DNA from: Bryoerythrophyllum caledonicum
Taxonomy: Eukaryota; Streptophyta; Bryopsida; Pottiales; Pottiaceae
NCBI GenBank assembly: GCA_963971425.1
Contig: OZ020521.1
Span: forward strand, 9,131,519 to 9,195,518
Length of the DNA: 64,000 bases
Reading direction: 5' to 3'
Positions 34,854 to 46,113 of this stretch are shown one piece after another. The position numbers were made by a program, and so were the translations under genes. Each line of letters begins with the position of its first letter. Positions within the stretch are counted from its first letter, which is position 1. The notes beneath the pieces were generated by a model that worked only from the letters and a program-made list of their open reading frames with translations, was not told the origin of the DNA and ran no database searches.

Positions 34854-35099
34854 CTTGTCTAATTTGTCACCTAGGATGATACACTAGAACACCTCGATCA
34901 ACTTACACTAATTGCAAAAAATCTCAACATTAACAATGAATACACCGCAATTGCTCCACCTACACCCACACTAACGCGGGTAAATACACCAAAAAATGGT
35001 CGAAGACCCCCTTTATATACAACTTCACACCACTAACCCCCCCAACCCCCTTACTTTCAAAATATCCAACTCCCACCCCTCTAAAATTTGACCCCAACT

Positions 35100-36108
35100 T
35101 TAGTTACTACACCGACGGTTCTTTCAAAGAACCGACCAAAATAAGACCAGGACACTGGCAGCGGGAAAAGCCGGCTATGGAATGTAGAATCCCACCAAAT
35201 GAATTTAAATTGCCAAAAGACTACATGGACTACAAAATATCCTTAGAGCCGAAATGATGGTTATTCACAAAATCCTAAAGATAATTACCATGCAGTACCC
35301 CAACAAGTTGACCCACATTTTCACGGATTGCATCAATGTATGATACCTCCTAAACACACACATAAAATATCCCACTCAACACAATAGTCATCCGGAGCAA
35401 ACTATCCTAACATCCATGATCAAAATGCTCCAAAATCGCACACAAATCACCACACTACATAAAGTTTGCACCCATGTTATCATAGATGGCAACGAACAAG
35501 CCAACAAATTAGCAGAAGAAGGCCGTGAGAAAGCATACCGAGATGCTAAACACCCATACAAACACGTTTTCGGCACCCCATACTACTTTCATAGATATGA
35601 ATGGCCCTCTATGGGCAAAACCTCCGACACAGGCCCCATAAGATTCTTAGATAAATACCTCAAAAAACACGACATAAAAAATAATTTGGAAATACTCACG
35701 GAAAATTCCCTAATATTGATCAAATGGACTGGCAATACAAACATTGTCAAAGAACTCTCCACCAATTATTGGAAAAACCCCATTATCACGGATATACAAG
35801 AAACATGCCTAGTCAAATTCCACACCGAACAATATATGGGAAACACCCACAAACAACTCTTCTTTGGCATAGAAAGGTTCCCCTTGACAACACGCTCAAT
35901 ATGCACCTCCACAAACCCGGACACATGGCTACACGTACTCCTCAAATGCCATAAACCTCATATACATGCCCTATTTGTTAAAGGCCACAACAAAGCCGTG
36001 TGGGCAATCCATAAATTAATTGTGTCATCAAATAAATCCCGTTGTTTTATCCTCATGAATGCCAAAACCTTTAATGACAATTTGCAAGAAAACACGGTTC
36101 CTCCATGA
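35100..36108 (+). pseudogene. RNase H and C-terminal part of the non-LTR element
   Basis: YYTDGSF (RNase H first Asp) reads at about 35108, then after frame changes a RAEM-like block (about 35248) and IFTDCIN (third Asp region, about 35320). The open frame 35416-36108 (230 residues) includes KVCTHVIIDGNEQANKLAEE, the RNase H C-terminal GNExADxLA block, and a conserved CHKPHIHALFVKGHNKAVWA segment seen at the C-terminus of many non-LTR elements. At least four lesions precede the open part. Confidence 0.75.
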
Positions 36109-36350
36109 CTGTTACCATGCAAGTGCGGTACACAAAGATGTCATTGTAATGCCAAATTTAAACCCACCTTTATCCCCTCAATGACAATTCTTGAAGAAAC
36201 ATTCAAAATTCCTATGTCCTCAATTGAATCCACCTTCACAAATATTAACACTATTGCTATCCAACATGCTATGTCTATACTCCTACACAAAAGGAAACTC
36301 AAAAACAACCAACCCATCTCGGACATGCTAGACCCCATCTGAAAACCTTC

Positions 36351-36851
36351 TAAATACTACATTGCATCAGCCCCTTTGGCATCATTGGCTCTCTGTTCTT
36401 GGTCACTTGTTATGTGGTACATAGTGTCTAGCCTTGAGAGGGGGGAGTAGTTCCATACTACTAAACCATGTTCGGTGGACATGGACTTAGTGGTGGAACG
36501 AGCATACACTTTATTCACACTAGCCCCCCCTTCAGGACCGGATTTCTTCTTCATCTTCTTCTAACATTTCTGAAAGACATGTTTTGTATCTAGGGTTATG
36601 TGATATGAATAAGAAAAGATTTGGGGATGGTCACTTTCTTCTTAATGTGAGCGTATGCAATTTGATAACCACAATCAAAGTGACTAATAGGTCAAGGTCA
36701 AAACAACATGTGGCTTCCAACCCCTTTTTTCTAGCTTTATGGAACCAAATGGTTTGACTTGTGTTTTGGGAATCCTATTTTTGGCCATAATTTGAACCCA
36801 ATCTTATTTCCATAACAAACTATCATCAAGAATTGGATGTTCAATGATACT

Positions 36852-36882
<31 letters not shown>

Positions 36883-37639
36883 TAGATCATTCTTTCAATA
36901 GTGAACAATATCGCTCCTAACCAAAGAGTCTAGAAAAATAAATGTAATTAATTATTTAACACTAGTTGATGTCCCTTATGTCAAATTGATAAGCTCACAA
37001 ACATTGTGTATTTTCAGTACCCCCTAGAAACTCCTGCAACCCCTCTATGAAGCCCTTCAAATTCTTTCCTTTATTTCCATTGTATAAATATTCTATCAAA
37101 ACTATCCTATTAAATCTATTGCTTTATAGAATCTTCACCAACATATGAAATGTCAATGTCTAAAAATAAAAACTCTATATTTGGTGTTTTATTTTATTTT
37201 CCTGGTTTCACATAAAACTTAATTGAAAAACATTTGTGATGATTTTTTAGCATTTGATTGCACAAATATGTAGGACATGTAATTGTTCACATCTTTTATA
37301 TCACAAAGATGCACACTATGTAGATAAAATTTTCCTCTACGTGGCTACAATGTGTTTTCTAATTTACTTTCATACAAATTCAAGGCTAAAGAAACCAAAT
37401 TCATGTACTAAACCAAAACTTTAACAAACATAGTCAAATAAGGTAGCATTAAAAAGCTATAGTAATGTAGAGGGCTACTATAGCATGAAATTTACAATAT
37501 GTCTTCTTCACTAGAAACTATTTTGTAGCAAAGTAGTACACCTACTACCATCGACTGCTACCACCTTCAACTGCTATCACACCTTCCATTCAATTTGGCA
37601 TTGTAGAAATCAAATTCTGGATACTTTCTTGAGGTATAT
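36351..37639. other. AT-rich spacer with a tetranucleotide microsatellite
   Basis: A (TTTA)n run lies at 36851-36883. Bases 36360-36560 may be the 3' end of the non-LTR element. Nothing else is recognisable. Confidence 0.45.
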
Positions 37640-38050
37640 CCTTCTATGCCAAATTGACTGATGTCCACATTTTGTCTTTGTTTTGTGGTTTATTTCTCTA
37701 TTGCACTCGATCTTTGACTTGCTTCCACACATTCTCTATTGGATTGAGATCACAAAAATTTGGTGGTGATTCAAGCTTTCTCAATCCAAGTTGCTCCCTC
37801 CAATCTTTTTGTGCATTACCGCAATGTATCGGTGCACCATCTTCCATCAAAATTAGGTGCTCATAGTGGTCATAGTGCTATTAATAATGCTCCAATGCTC
37901 CTTCACATACTATCTCTACAAAGTTTGTAGCAATGCGTCTGTTAGGAATTAACACCAAATAAGACTTAAAAGAGCCACTCAAAGCATCCGTACCATAATT
38001 TCTTGTCATGGTGCAAAGTTGTCAAACAATACTTACAACCTCACAAAGTT
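37640..38050 (-). pseudogene. Tc1/mariner transposase DDE-domain fragment
   Basis: On the minus strand, MEDGAPIHCGNAQKDW (second Asp block, usually QDNAPxHxA) is followed by PPNFCDLNPIENVWKQVKDR (third acidic block, usually SPDLNPIENVW) in one frame. Upstream, after two stops, comes LIPNRRIATNFVEIVCEGAL, typical of the strand before the second Asp. The N-terminal DNA-binding half is absent. No inverted repeats could be assigned. The fragment stops near the TTAA element at 38255. Confidence 0.85.
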
Positions 38051-38254
38051 TGATCAAAGAACTTTTGACAGCAACACATACACAATATTTTTGACAAACA
38101 CAAGTTTTTCCTCTCAAATTCTCTAGGCTATGTCTACAAGCAACATAAACTCCAAGCAAGCACTGACATCTTTGGATCCTCTCAACTTCAAACTTCCTCC
38201 GAACTCCATAATTCAGAGCAGATCTAATGAAGTTTTCAAAAGCAGCCTTCTACG

Positions 38255-39180
38255 TTAATCCCTAAAAGACCAAATCTCCTTCGGGGAGATTTTCAATTTT
38301 GGGTAGGTTCCTAAAATTTGAAAAAAAATTATTCAATTTTGAAAGTTTTGAACTAAATTGTCCTTGGTAAGAGCTATTTGTAGGTATTTTTAAATTTTTT
38401 TTGGATTTGTGGTTCAAAAGTTAGTACCACTCAAAGTGAAAAATGGGTAGTCCGGGCATCAAAAACTATTGCTAGAAGTTTCTATTGACATCGAGATTTT
38501 TCATACTTATGAAGAATATTACCTTCTTTAAAGATTTCCAAAAAAATTCTTTTCTTTATTGCAATATCGCATTTTAACCCAAGTAAAAAAAAATCACACA
38601 TTTTCCGGCAAGTTAAAAAAACTTCTTCTTTTCCTCATAAAACTTACAAATCTTTATATTTTTCACTTTTTGTTTTTTCTACTACAAGATGAAATATAAA
38701 CCTTCCTATTCACCGTTTGGATTAGCATTCTAAGAGATATTTAGTTCACAAAAAAATAAAATGCGAATTGGCCTGTTTAAACCTCCACTCCTTGCACAAA
38801 CTTTTTGAATATGCTACACCCCTTTTCTACCTCTAAAAATTGGTGTGTAGGGAAATAACATCATGCCTAAGACAATGGTAAAAGATTTGGAACTTGTGTA
38901 GTGTAAAAAGTTTACAAAAAGTGAAGTCAAAGCCTACGGATCCACTCAACGATGGGAAGAAAATGAACCATTGTTTTCACTTTAAACACTATAATATATC
39001 AATCCGTGCTGTGGATTGCAACCAAAACAGTTCGGCATGTTTAAATAGAAGTTTGTTCTAAGATCTTACGGTTGAAAATCCAAAATTCACGTTATAAATG
39101 TGATTTTAGTGCCTCTTTTTGACAATGTTAGTTTTGGACTAGTTTTAGAGCGAAATTGGCCGTGGTCCTTTAGGGGTTAA
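38255..39180. mobile_element. TTAA-bounded 0.93-kb inverted-repeat element
   Basis: The left end TTAATCCCTAAAAGACCA and the right end (minus strand) TTAACCCCTAAAGGACCACG. It is homologous in the same orientation to 42842-43793 (ATGCTACACCCC, GAAGTCAAAG, ACACTATAAT blocks in order) and inverted to 25956-26612. No transposase. Confidence 0.75.
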
Positions 39181-39402
39181 AACTGAGCTTAGTGGTTCAC
39201 AAATGAGCCACATGTCATAGAGAGAAGAATTTTAGATTATGTTTCTAAGTCACAATAAGATAATTCGGCTAACTTCTCGAAGGCAAAAAATCTCATAAAA
39301 AAAATCCCAAAAAACATGTCAGCATTACAATGTGAAATTAGACTACTTTGTGCAAAAGCAGACAGGGAGTTGCAAGAGTTTCTAGAGGGCACTATACCCC
39401 AT

Positions 39403-39533
39403 CCTTACCCCTTTAAGGCTGAACTGGCTATGGTTGATGGGAAATCTACAAAATAATAGATGATATTTTGTAGAATCTATTACTTTCATAGATTTGACCA
39501 TCAGCATAGCCAACCCAACCTTGAAGGGTTAAA
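39403..39533. mobile_element. Near-palindromic hairpin MITE
   Basis: About 130 bp that folds almost end to end. The left TTACCCCTTTAAGGCTGAAC pairs with the right end (minus strand) TTAACCCTTCAAGGTTGGGT, then CTGGCTATG.TTGATGG and AATCTA blocks pair inward. Same CCC-type ends as the TTAA family. Confidence 0.7.
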
Positions 39534-40192
39534 TACAATAGCTTTGTTCAACCATGTCCATGAATGTAGGTACCACAAGGTTATTGGAAATGTTACCATG
39601 TTCAATATGCTTGTATGTACCCCAAAAGAATCATTTGCTCATTAGAATTTTTGTAAAAGTCACCAAAATACTTTCAAGGATAGTCACCCCAAATCTTATG
39701 GTCTTATGTTAGTAACTGGGACCACATGCACATGGTGACTTGGCTTGGGAAAGTTGTGGGGAAACATTGGTCAACTCTTTGAGAACTTGGGGTACTATGG
39801 GGAAGCTTTAGCTTGCATGGGGTAGGGCCCAAGAGCATTGATTGCCAAGCATTTCATTGCAGCAAAATAAAAGAGATATCCTATCTTTCTTCCATTTTTA
39901 AATCTCATACGGTCTGGCACCATATTCCTCTTGGCTTGCCTCTTCCGAAAGCACTTTAAAAAAAACTTTACTGACACCATATTCTTCAAAAAATAAAACC
40001 ATCTGCTCCATGTCATCTCCATGCAGGTAAAAACAATATGGATCATGTCTTCATTACTGGGGTTTGTAAAAAAATAGAAACAACACAGGTATAATTGACC
40101 AGCCTGAATAAAGAGTTTGACCACACAATGATTAAAGAGCTTTAACTAAAAACATTGAGCATGACTACCAAGAACTTTTTGAGGCATTTATA
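39534..40192. other. Spacer
   Basis: A 109-residue minus-strand frame (39795-40124) matches no family I know. No other feature is supported. Confidence 0.35.
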
Positions 40193-41451
40193 CAGTCGGC
40201 TCTCTATAAATGTTACTCCTCGGGAGCGGGATTTTTGGTAACACTTTTGAAGTTATAACATATAACGTTTATAGAACTAAATATTGACAATTAGTAACAC
40301 TTACAAAAATAACACTTATGAGATACAATACCGATGGTTAGTAACATTTAAAGGAATAACACTAATGAAACTTGATAATGATAATGATGATAAATAACAT
40401 TTAATGAAATAACACTTGTAAGACTTCAAAGAAAAATCCATAACATATAGAGAATATGAAAGTTGAAAATACAAAAAATATAAACCATAATGCAACTAAA
40501 TTCAACTCATCTAAACTCAACTCAACTAAACTCAACTAAACTCAACTAAATTCAACTAAACTAAGCTTTATCAAAGAAAGAATCCATAGTGGATTATGGA
40601 TATCTTCCACACGGGCAATTGCCACATCTTGCAGAAGAGTTTGAACCAAGTTGATGTGTGATGAAACATCACGTGGTCTTTGTTGAAGGAATTTCTTCAC
40701 AATGAAGTGCACCTTCATCAGTGTCAAATCCAACCACCTCGTCTACCGCATCATTTATAACCTCATCTGCAACAATCTCCAAGTCTTCAGAAGGAAGCAT
40801 GTCTAGGATATCCTCCTCAGTAGGTTCATAGGGATTATTAAAATCAAAGTCTACCTCATAGTTTATGAACTCATGAGCGTTCATAACATCGCTATCTTTT
40901 AGATCTGAAGATAAAAGTGAAAGCCGATGAGGCATGCACCCATTTGGAAGTTTTTGATTTAAAAAAAAAAAAAAAAAAAACCAGTCATAGCCAACAATCA
41001 AACCTCAGCTTGAGAGGCCATGCATCCATGATGGGGTCGACGGCATGCCTCTTGCACGCGGCAAACAACCACACCAAAAATTATATGAAAAGAAAACAAA
41101 AAAAACTCACTGTATGGCTTGCGATACCCTCCTCCAATATGGCCTGCAATGCCCCTCTAGATACTGTTGGAAGAACCCTGACATATTCTTTTTTAGAAGG
41201 ACAAATCTTCTCAAGTTCCACAAAAGATATGGTATATATTCATGTGAAGTAATTAATTTTTTTGAAAACAAGTTCTATTATGATGTTTTTGCCAACTGTA
41301 ACACTTATAGAATCATTTTAACAAAGGGGGGAGCGGAACATGTTATAACACTTAACATATAACACTTACTAGTGTTAATTTTGAGGTTTTTTTTGGGAGC
41401 GAGATTTTTAGTAACACTTATGCAGTTCTAACATTTATAGAGAGCCGACTG
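40193..41451 (-). mobile_element. Pogo-like Tc1/mariner element with TA duplication
   Basis: Perfect inverted ends of 23 bp beginning CAGTCGGCTCTCTATAAATG, flanked by TA on both sides (40191-40192, 41452-41453). The inverted similarity extends inward with GTAACACTT and GGAGCG.GATTTTT.GTAACA blocks. 1259 bp. The interior keeps only an acidic C-terminal piece of a transposase-like frame on the minus strand, a (CTCAACTAAA)n repeat at about 40500-40560 and a 20-A run at 40961-40980. Confidence 0.9.
40542..41001 (-). pseudogene. C-terminal remnant of a pogo-like transposase
   Basis: The frame 41001-40669 reads an acidic stretch (EPTEEDILDMLPSEDLEIVA and on). A second frame from 40733 reads KVHFIVKKFLQQRPRDVSSH, an amphipathic helix. 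Acidic tail plus terminal helix is the usual end of pogo/Jerky-type transposases, but no HTH or DDE motif remains, so the assignment rests mainly on the element's ends and TA target. Confidence 0.5.
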
Positions 41452-41880
41452 TACATTGTTATTGATGATTTTTTTCCTTTTGTCTACTTGATTGTATACA
41501 AAATTGTTTTAAACTTATACGAATTAAAATGGAAGTTCTGTATGCGATGAGAGGGATCAACGATCACAAAACATTGAAGAATCTCTTAAAGACAAATTTC
41601 AATCAAAATTTATGTCCAAATTGTTCTGCATGTGTATGATATACAATATTAGTAGTATGTAGTTTTGTATTTTAGTGTATTTGATGTATTTTGCGTTATA
41701 TTCCTATGAGTTCTATAATTCCAAATCATTATATGTTTTTTTTGCAGACTGTTGATGTAATGTGTGGCCAAATCTAAACTTTACATTTCACAACCTAATT
41801 CCTCATGGATTTCATGAAAATTGAGTTTTAACCCCTTCAGTGTCCCATTTAGGGTTTCGTGGACTCCAAAGGATTAAGCT
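41452..41880. repeat. Dispersed repeat, copy 2 (direct partner at 15813-16312)
   Basis: Same block order as the 15.8-kb copy. It begins at the TA that forms the right flank of the pogo-like insertion. It ends in a 50-bp inverted pair (41828-41877, TTAACCCCTTCAGTGTCC ... AAAGGATTAA). Confidence 0.75.
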
Positions 41881-42043
41881 CTATAGTATCCTATCCAGGT
41901 GCTACAAGAGTAGAATTTTTTATGTTTGAAGCAACTGATAAGTTTTTCCCAATAAATCAAATAAATAAATAAATCCTGAAGAAGCTTATCAACATAATGC
42001 CTACTCTCAATTAATAAAAAAAAAAAATCCTCTAAATTCAATC

Positions 42044-42341
42044 TTAATCCTTTAACACACACAAGGTCATGCCAAGGTCAATTTTGGTCCTTTTGCTCTT
42101 CTAACTCTTTCCACAATCAACCATTGTCTTTCATGTCCTAGGAACGCATTTTGGGCTCCTTGTTAGCTTTCAAATGGATCTCTCCAATCTCCAATCCATA
42201 CATGCATTTGCAATCTACAGTGATTTCCGTGAAGTGGAGTTCTGCTGAATTATACCCACTGTGTAGATGATGTTTTGCCTATCTATTACCCTCATAGATT
42301 TTGCCAAGATCTCATGGTCCACTGAGGTAATATAGGGTTAA
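42044..42341. mobile_element. TTAA-bounded MITE, copy 3 of a trio
   Basis: TTAATCCTTTAACACACACA at the left and, on the minus strand, TTAACCCTATATTACCTCAG at the right. Internal CTACAGTGATTTCCGTGAAG and CCCACTGTGTAGATGATGTT blocks match the two copies at 23.7-24.2 kb. Confidence 0.6.
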
Positions 42342-42595
42342 GGAAAGTGCAGTAACTCTCAAAAGTCCCCCAGGGACAATGTCGTTCAGGGGTTGAACAC
42401 GTCACAGTGGATGCACAAACGCCATGAATGGTCGTAAATTGCCATTCCATGCTGAACCTTTAATTAGCTTTTCCGTTGAATTTTTCAGTGTTGGTCAACT
42501 AAGTTGAAAGTCAATGGTCACTGCTGCTATGTTATCTCTGCACATGACATTGATCCTGTGACCATTATCATTCCTGTTTTACAGTACCACCATCT

Positions 42596-42745
42596 GCCTA
42601 TTTCCACCACCGTATCAATGATCCTATTTCCACCACAATTCCAATGATCCCATTTCCACCACCATTCCAATAATCCCATTTCCACCACCGTTCCAATGAT
42701 CCCATTTCCACCACTCTATCAATGATCCTTATTCCACCCCCCTTT
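42596..42745. repeat. Minisatellite of about 29-bp units, five copies
   Basis: Units of the form CCATTTCCACCACCGTTCCA plus ATGATC repeat about five times with substitutions. Confidence 0.9.
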
Positions 42746-42841
42746 TCATCCCACTCACTCATTTAGAGTTCCAAATTAAGAGGTTTTCTATTGATCATGA
42801 CCCCTTACTTTTAATTGACGCTTTTGATTTGGTAATTGGGC

Positions 42842-43793
42842 TCAACCCCTAAATTTCAAGAGTCCCCTCGGAGGACTGCAGAAGGTTCGGGTAGGTTTAT
42901 GTGGTGTCAATTTATAACATTTTTCTTTGAAAGTTCTACTGAAGATGGACATTATCAAAAGCTTTGTGTGAGTCCAATTATTTCCTCAATCCAGCATTTG
43001 ATGAAAAAGTTACAGGGGTTTGAAGTTCAAATGGGGAGAGCAAGCAGGTCGGGCAGTTCCAATTTTTTTTGCTAGGACACTCTATTGAATGTGAGATTTC
43101 GAATACTTGCAAATAATAATATTTCCTTTCATATCGCCAAAAAAAATCTCTTGTCTTCAGTGAAAAAAAAGGATATAAATCCAAGTCAAACATTTTCACA
43201 CATTGTCACACATTGTTGGGCACGGTATCAAAAAAACGTCTTCTTTTCCACATTAAACTTAGAGATCTTCTTATTTTTCACTTTTAATTTTTTCCATAGC
43301 ATAATGTGGTGTGAACCTTCGCATTGACTGTTCGGATTCTCATTCTAAAACATATTAAGTTCACAAAAAAATAAAACATGAATTGACATTTTTTGAACCT
43401 CCACTACTTGCACAATGTTTTTGAATATGCTACACCCCACCTCTACCTCTAAAAGTTGGTGTACAAGGAATTAGTATCATCCTTAACATGATGGAAATGA
43501 ATTTAGACCTTGTGTAGTGCAAATATTTGATACCAAGTGAAGTCAAAGTCTGCTGAATCACTAAACCCAGGGAAGAAAATGTACCTTTTTTCTACTTCAA
43601 ACACTATAATCTTACAATTCGTGCAGTCAAAGTTTATGAAATTTTATGAGTATGTTATTTAGTAAGTCTTTGTTGAGATCCTATGGTTAACATTAGAAAT
43701 AAAAGTTTTACGTTTCTTCTTTACTCATTGCACTGAAACAAGCAGTTTTGAAGTATTTTTGGTGCAAAATTGTCAAAGAAATTTAGGGGTTAA
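42842..43793. mobile_element. TTAA-type 0.95-kb inverted-repeat element
   Basis: The left end TCAACCCCTAAATTTCAAG and the right end (minus strand) TTAACCCCTAAATTTCTTTG share a CAACCCCTAAATTTC-like terminal repeat; the left TTAA has changed to TCAA. Interior collinear with 38255-39180. Confidence 0.7.
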
Positions 43794-43937
43794 CATGGCA
43801 AACTATTCTAAAAATCTATAAATAATACATATTCTATCGGAAAAACATGAAACCACTTGGGCTAAAATTGTGATACTTTCATTTACTATCACCAAAAACA
43901 TAGTTTATTATTATGGATTGCCTCCAAATATGCTCAA

Positions 43938-45060
43938 TACACTGTTTATTGCATTTAGTGTACTAAACATTAAATGCGAACATGTACACTAATTGCAAAC
44001 TACGCAATTAGTGTTGTGGTTGAATAATATATTAAATGCCAACTACTACACTATTTTGGGATTTCAGTAAAGATTGGAATCAATTTTTTTCTACTCATGG
44101 TCATTTAGTATATCAAAAGTAGAAGAGAATTATTTGTACATTTGGAGTATCAAAAGTCAAGAAGAGAAAAAATAAAAACTTGTAGAGGAAAAATTGGGAA
44201 AAACAACAATTTGAAGAAAAGAACAATTTAGAAACACCAACATTGAGAGAAAACAACAATTTAGGGAGAAATTTTTGGAAAAAGAGAACATAGATATGGA
44301 AGGAAAGTGAAATTGCAATCCAAAAAATAAATAAAACCATTTGCTAGAAAGAGATTGGAAAAAAAATTATAATTTGAAAAGAATGAGAGTTTAAAAAAAT
44401 AAACATTTGAAAAAGAGATCTTTTGAAAAAGGAAAGATTTTGAATACAATAACTATGAAAACGGAAAAATTTGAAAAAGAAAACATTTGAAAAAGAAAAC
44501 ATTTGAAAAAGATTTTTTTGAAAAAGTAATCTTCTGAAGAATGAAATATATGAAAAGAGAACATTTGAAAACATATCATATAGAAAACGTAATTAACTTT
44601 TTGAAAAAGTAACATTTTAAAAAGTAACCTTTCAAACAGTAACTTTTCGAAAAGTTACATTTCAAAACAATAACCTTTCCAAAAAGTAATGTTCGCATTA
44701 AGTAACATGTTGAAAAAGTATACATTTCAAAAAGTTTCCTTTTGAAAAAATAACATTTTGAAAAAGTAACCATTTGGAAAAAGAAGTCTTTTGAAAAATA
44801 AACTTTTGAGAAAGTAGACTTTTCAAAAAATAAACATTTCAAAAGGAAGCATTTTATTCAATAAAGGCATGGCAGCCAGTAGGTGGTTGATTGGGGGTAT
44901 CTTTTTAGTTTATTTTATTTTGATTGGCACAAGAAAGTTGATTGGGAGTATCATGAATACCATGGACCGCTAACACTATTTGTCAATTTCTTTGCAATTA
45001 GTGTACTAGGGTAAGTACACTATTCGTGTTAGTACACTAAATGCAATATTTAGTGTACTT
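43938..45060. mobile_element. 1.1-kb inverted-repeat element with A-rich tandem interior
   Basis: Left TACACTGTTTATTGCATTTA and right (minus strand) TACACTAAATATTGCATTTA, continuing through GTGTACTAA and GTACACTAATTGCAAA on both arms, about 65 bp. The interior (44160-44860) is a degenerate repeat of GAAAAAG.AACATTTT-type words that creates spurious Phe/Ser-rich minus-strand frames. The end motif resembles that of the MITEs at 27960 and 45890. Confidence 0.75.
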
Positions 45061-45889
45061 CTTCAGGTGGAAATAGGAAAACTAACCTTATTGTTCTAGC
45101 ACACCTTATTAAAAACCCTCCATCACCACGACCTTTTTTTTTAAAGTATGATATGGTAATCAAGTTTTTGAGTGTTAAATAAGTGACTTTCTTGACAATA
45201 GGTCTATTAGGAATTAAAATATAAATTGTGTATTACTAGGGTATTTCAATGTTTTCCCAAAAAATGAATTAGAGCCATTAGGTGTTTCTTTCATAGATTG
45301 GAGATGTATGATGTCCACTTTTATATCTCATACGGAAGATTTTTAGACCGATGAGCATGTAGACCACATCCATGGAGAATGACCACTTCTTTTCCTTTTA
45401 AGAGCTCCCCCAACCCTAACTGTGTTTTCTCAAACTTAACCATGCTCCCCAAAATCTAACTATTTTCTCCCTTGCCTACACCTAAAACATAAAGCTTCCT
45501 TCCCCTAAGTTTATTACAACAACCACTTTGTTATGACAGGCAACTTGGGTCCATTACAAATATTTGCTCTCTATAGCAACAATCTGCTATGAGCTCAGAG
45601 CGTTTGGATAAGAGGGGGTGGGGTAAAACCTAACCCCTACTTTATATTTGGATGGGGGACCTATTTGAAGAAAAATGGGGCCTCCAATGGTAATTTGGAG
45701 CCGCATGCCCCAAATTTGCCAACTTTTTCCTAAAAAAATCCCTTTGAAGCCCCTAAAATGAGAGGGCAAGGAAAATGAAAGCGTGCCATTAAGACAAGGG
45801 CCCACCTCCCAAAAGACGCTTGTAGCCCAAAATGATAGAGATCCCAAATTTTCCATTAGAATTGTTGAAGCGCGGTCATGGGTTCAGCA
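45061..45889. other. Spacer
   Basis: No gene is supported. The last 40 bases (45850-45888, ending GCGGTCATGGGTTCAG) recur at about 46315-46354. Confidence 0.45.
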
Positions 45890-46113
45890 CTACACTAAAC
45901 ATTGCATTTAGTGTAGCGCCCAGTAAATGACTTGTAAATGCTATAAGTTTTTACTCTTGATGCCAATTTTTACCAAGAGCACAACTCTCTACAGTATTCA
46001 AATAAGAGGATCATCATAAACATAGTTGGTAAAAATATTCACTTAAAGTAAAAACTTATAGCATTTACAAGTCGTTTACTGGGCACTACACTAAATGCGA
46101 TGTTTAGTGTACT
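45890..46113. mobile_element. CTACACT-ended MITE, copy 2
   Basis: Same family as 27960-28182. Inverted arms of about 75 bp with CTACACTAAACATTGCATTT and AATGACTTGTAAATGCTAT. It lies beside a flank sequence that recurs 465 bp downstream. Confidence 0.8.

Larger units (their letters stand above)
32867..36350 (+). mobile_element. Non-LTR (LINE-type) retroelement remnant with RNase H
   Basis: Plus-strand frames of similar A/C-rich codon use run from about 32930 to 36340 with scattered stops. The recognisable parts are an FYSPFEQDKIFGSLGKAY block at about 34197-34250, an RNase H domain at 35100-35520 and a C-terminal LLKCHKPHIHALFVKGHNKA segment at about 35940-35995. I recall a similar block order (FSPF..FG, then RNase H) from algal and protist non-LTR elements. 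No RT YxDD motif was found, so either RT is lost or it is too eroded to read. A tRNA-type SINE splits the element at about 34556-34853. Limits are approximate. Confidence 0.6.

Noticed and set aside
32867..36350. An integrated virus
   Set aside because: Only RNase H and a non-LTR-type C-terminus are recognisable; no capsid, helicase or viral polymerase motif was seen.
42596..42745. Evenly spaced repeats as a possible CRISPR or regulatory array
   Set aside because: A simple minisatellite with contiguous units.
44113..44842. Several Phe/Ser-rich minus-strand frames resembling membrane proteins
   Set aside because: They are translations of a GAAAAAG-type low-complexity repeat in all frames, inside an inverted-repeat element.
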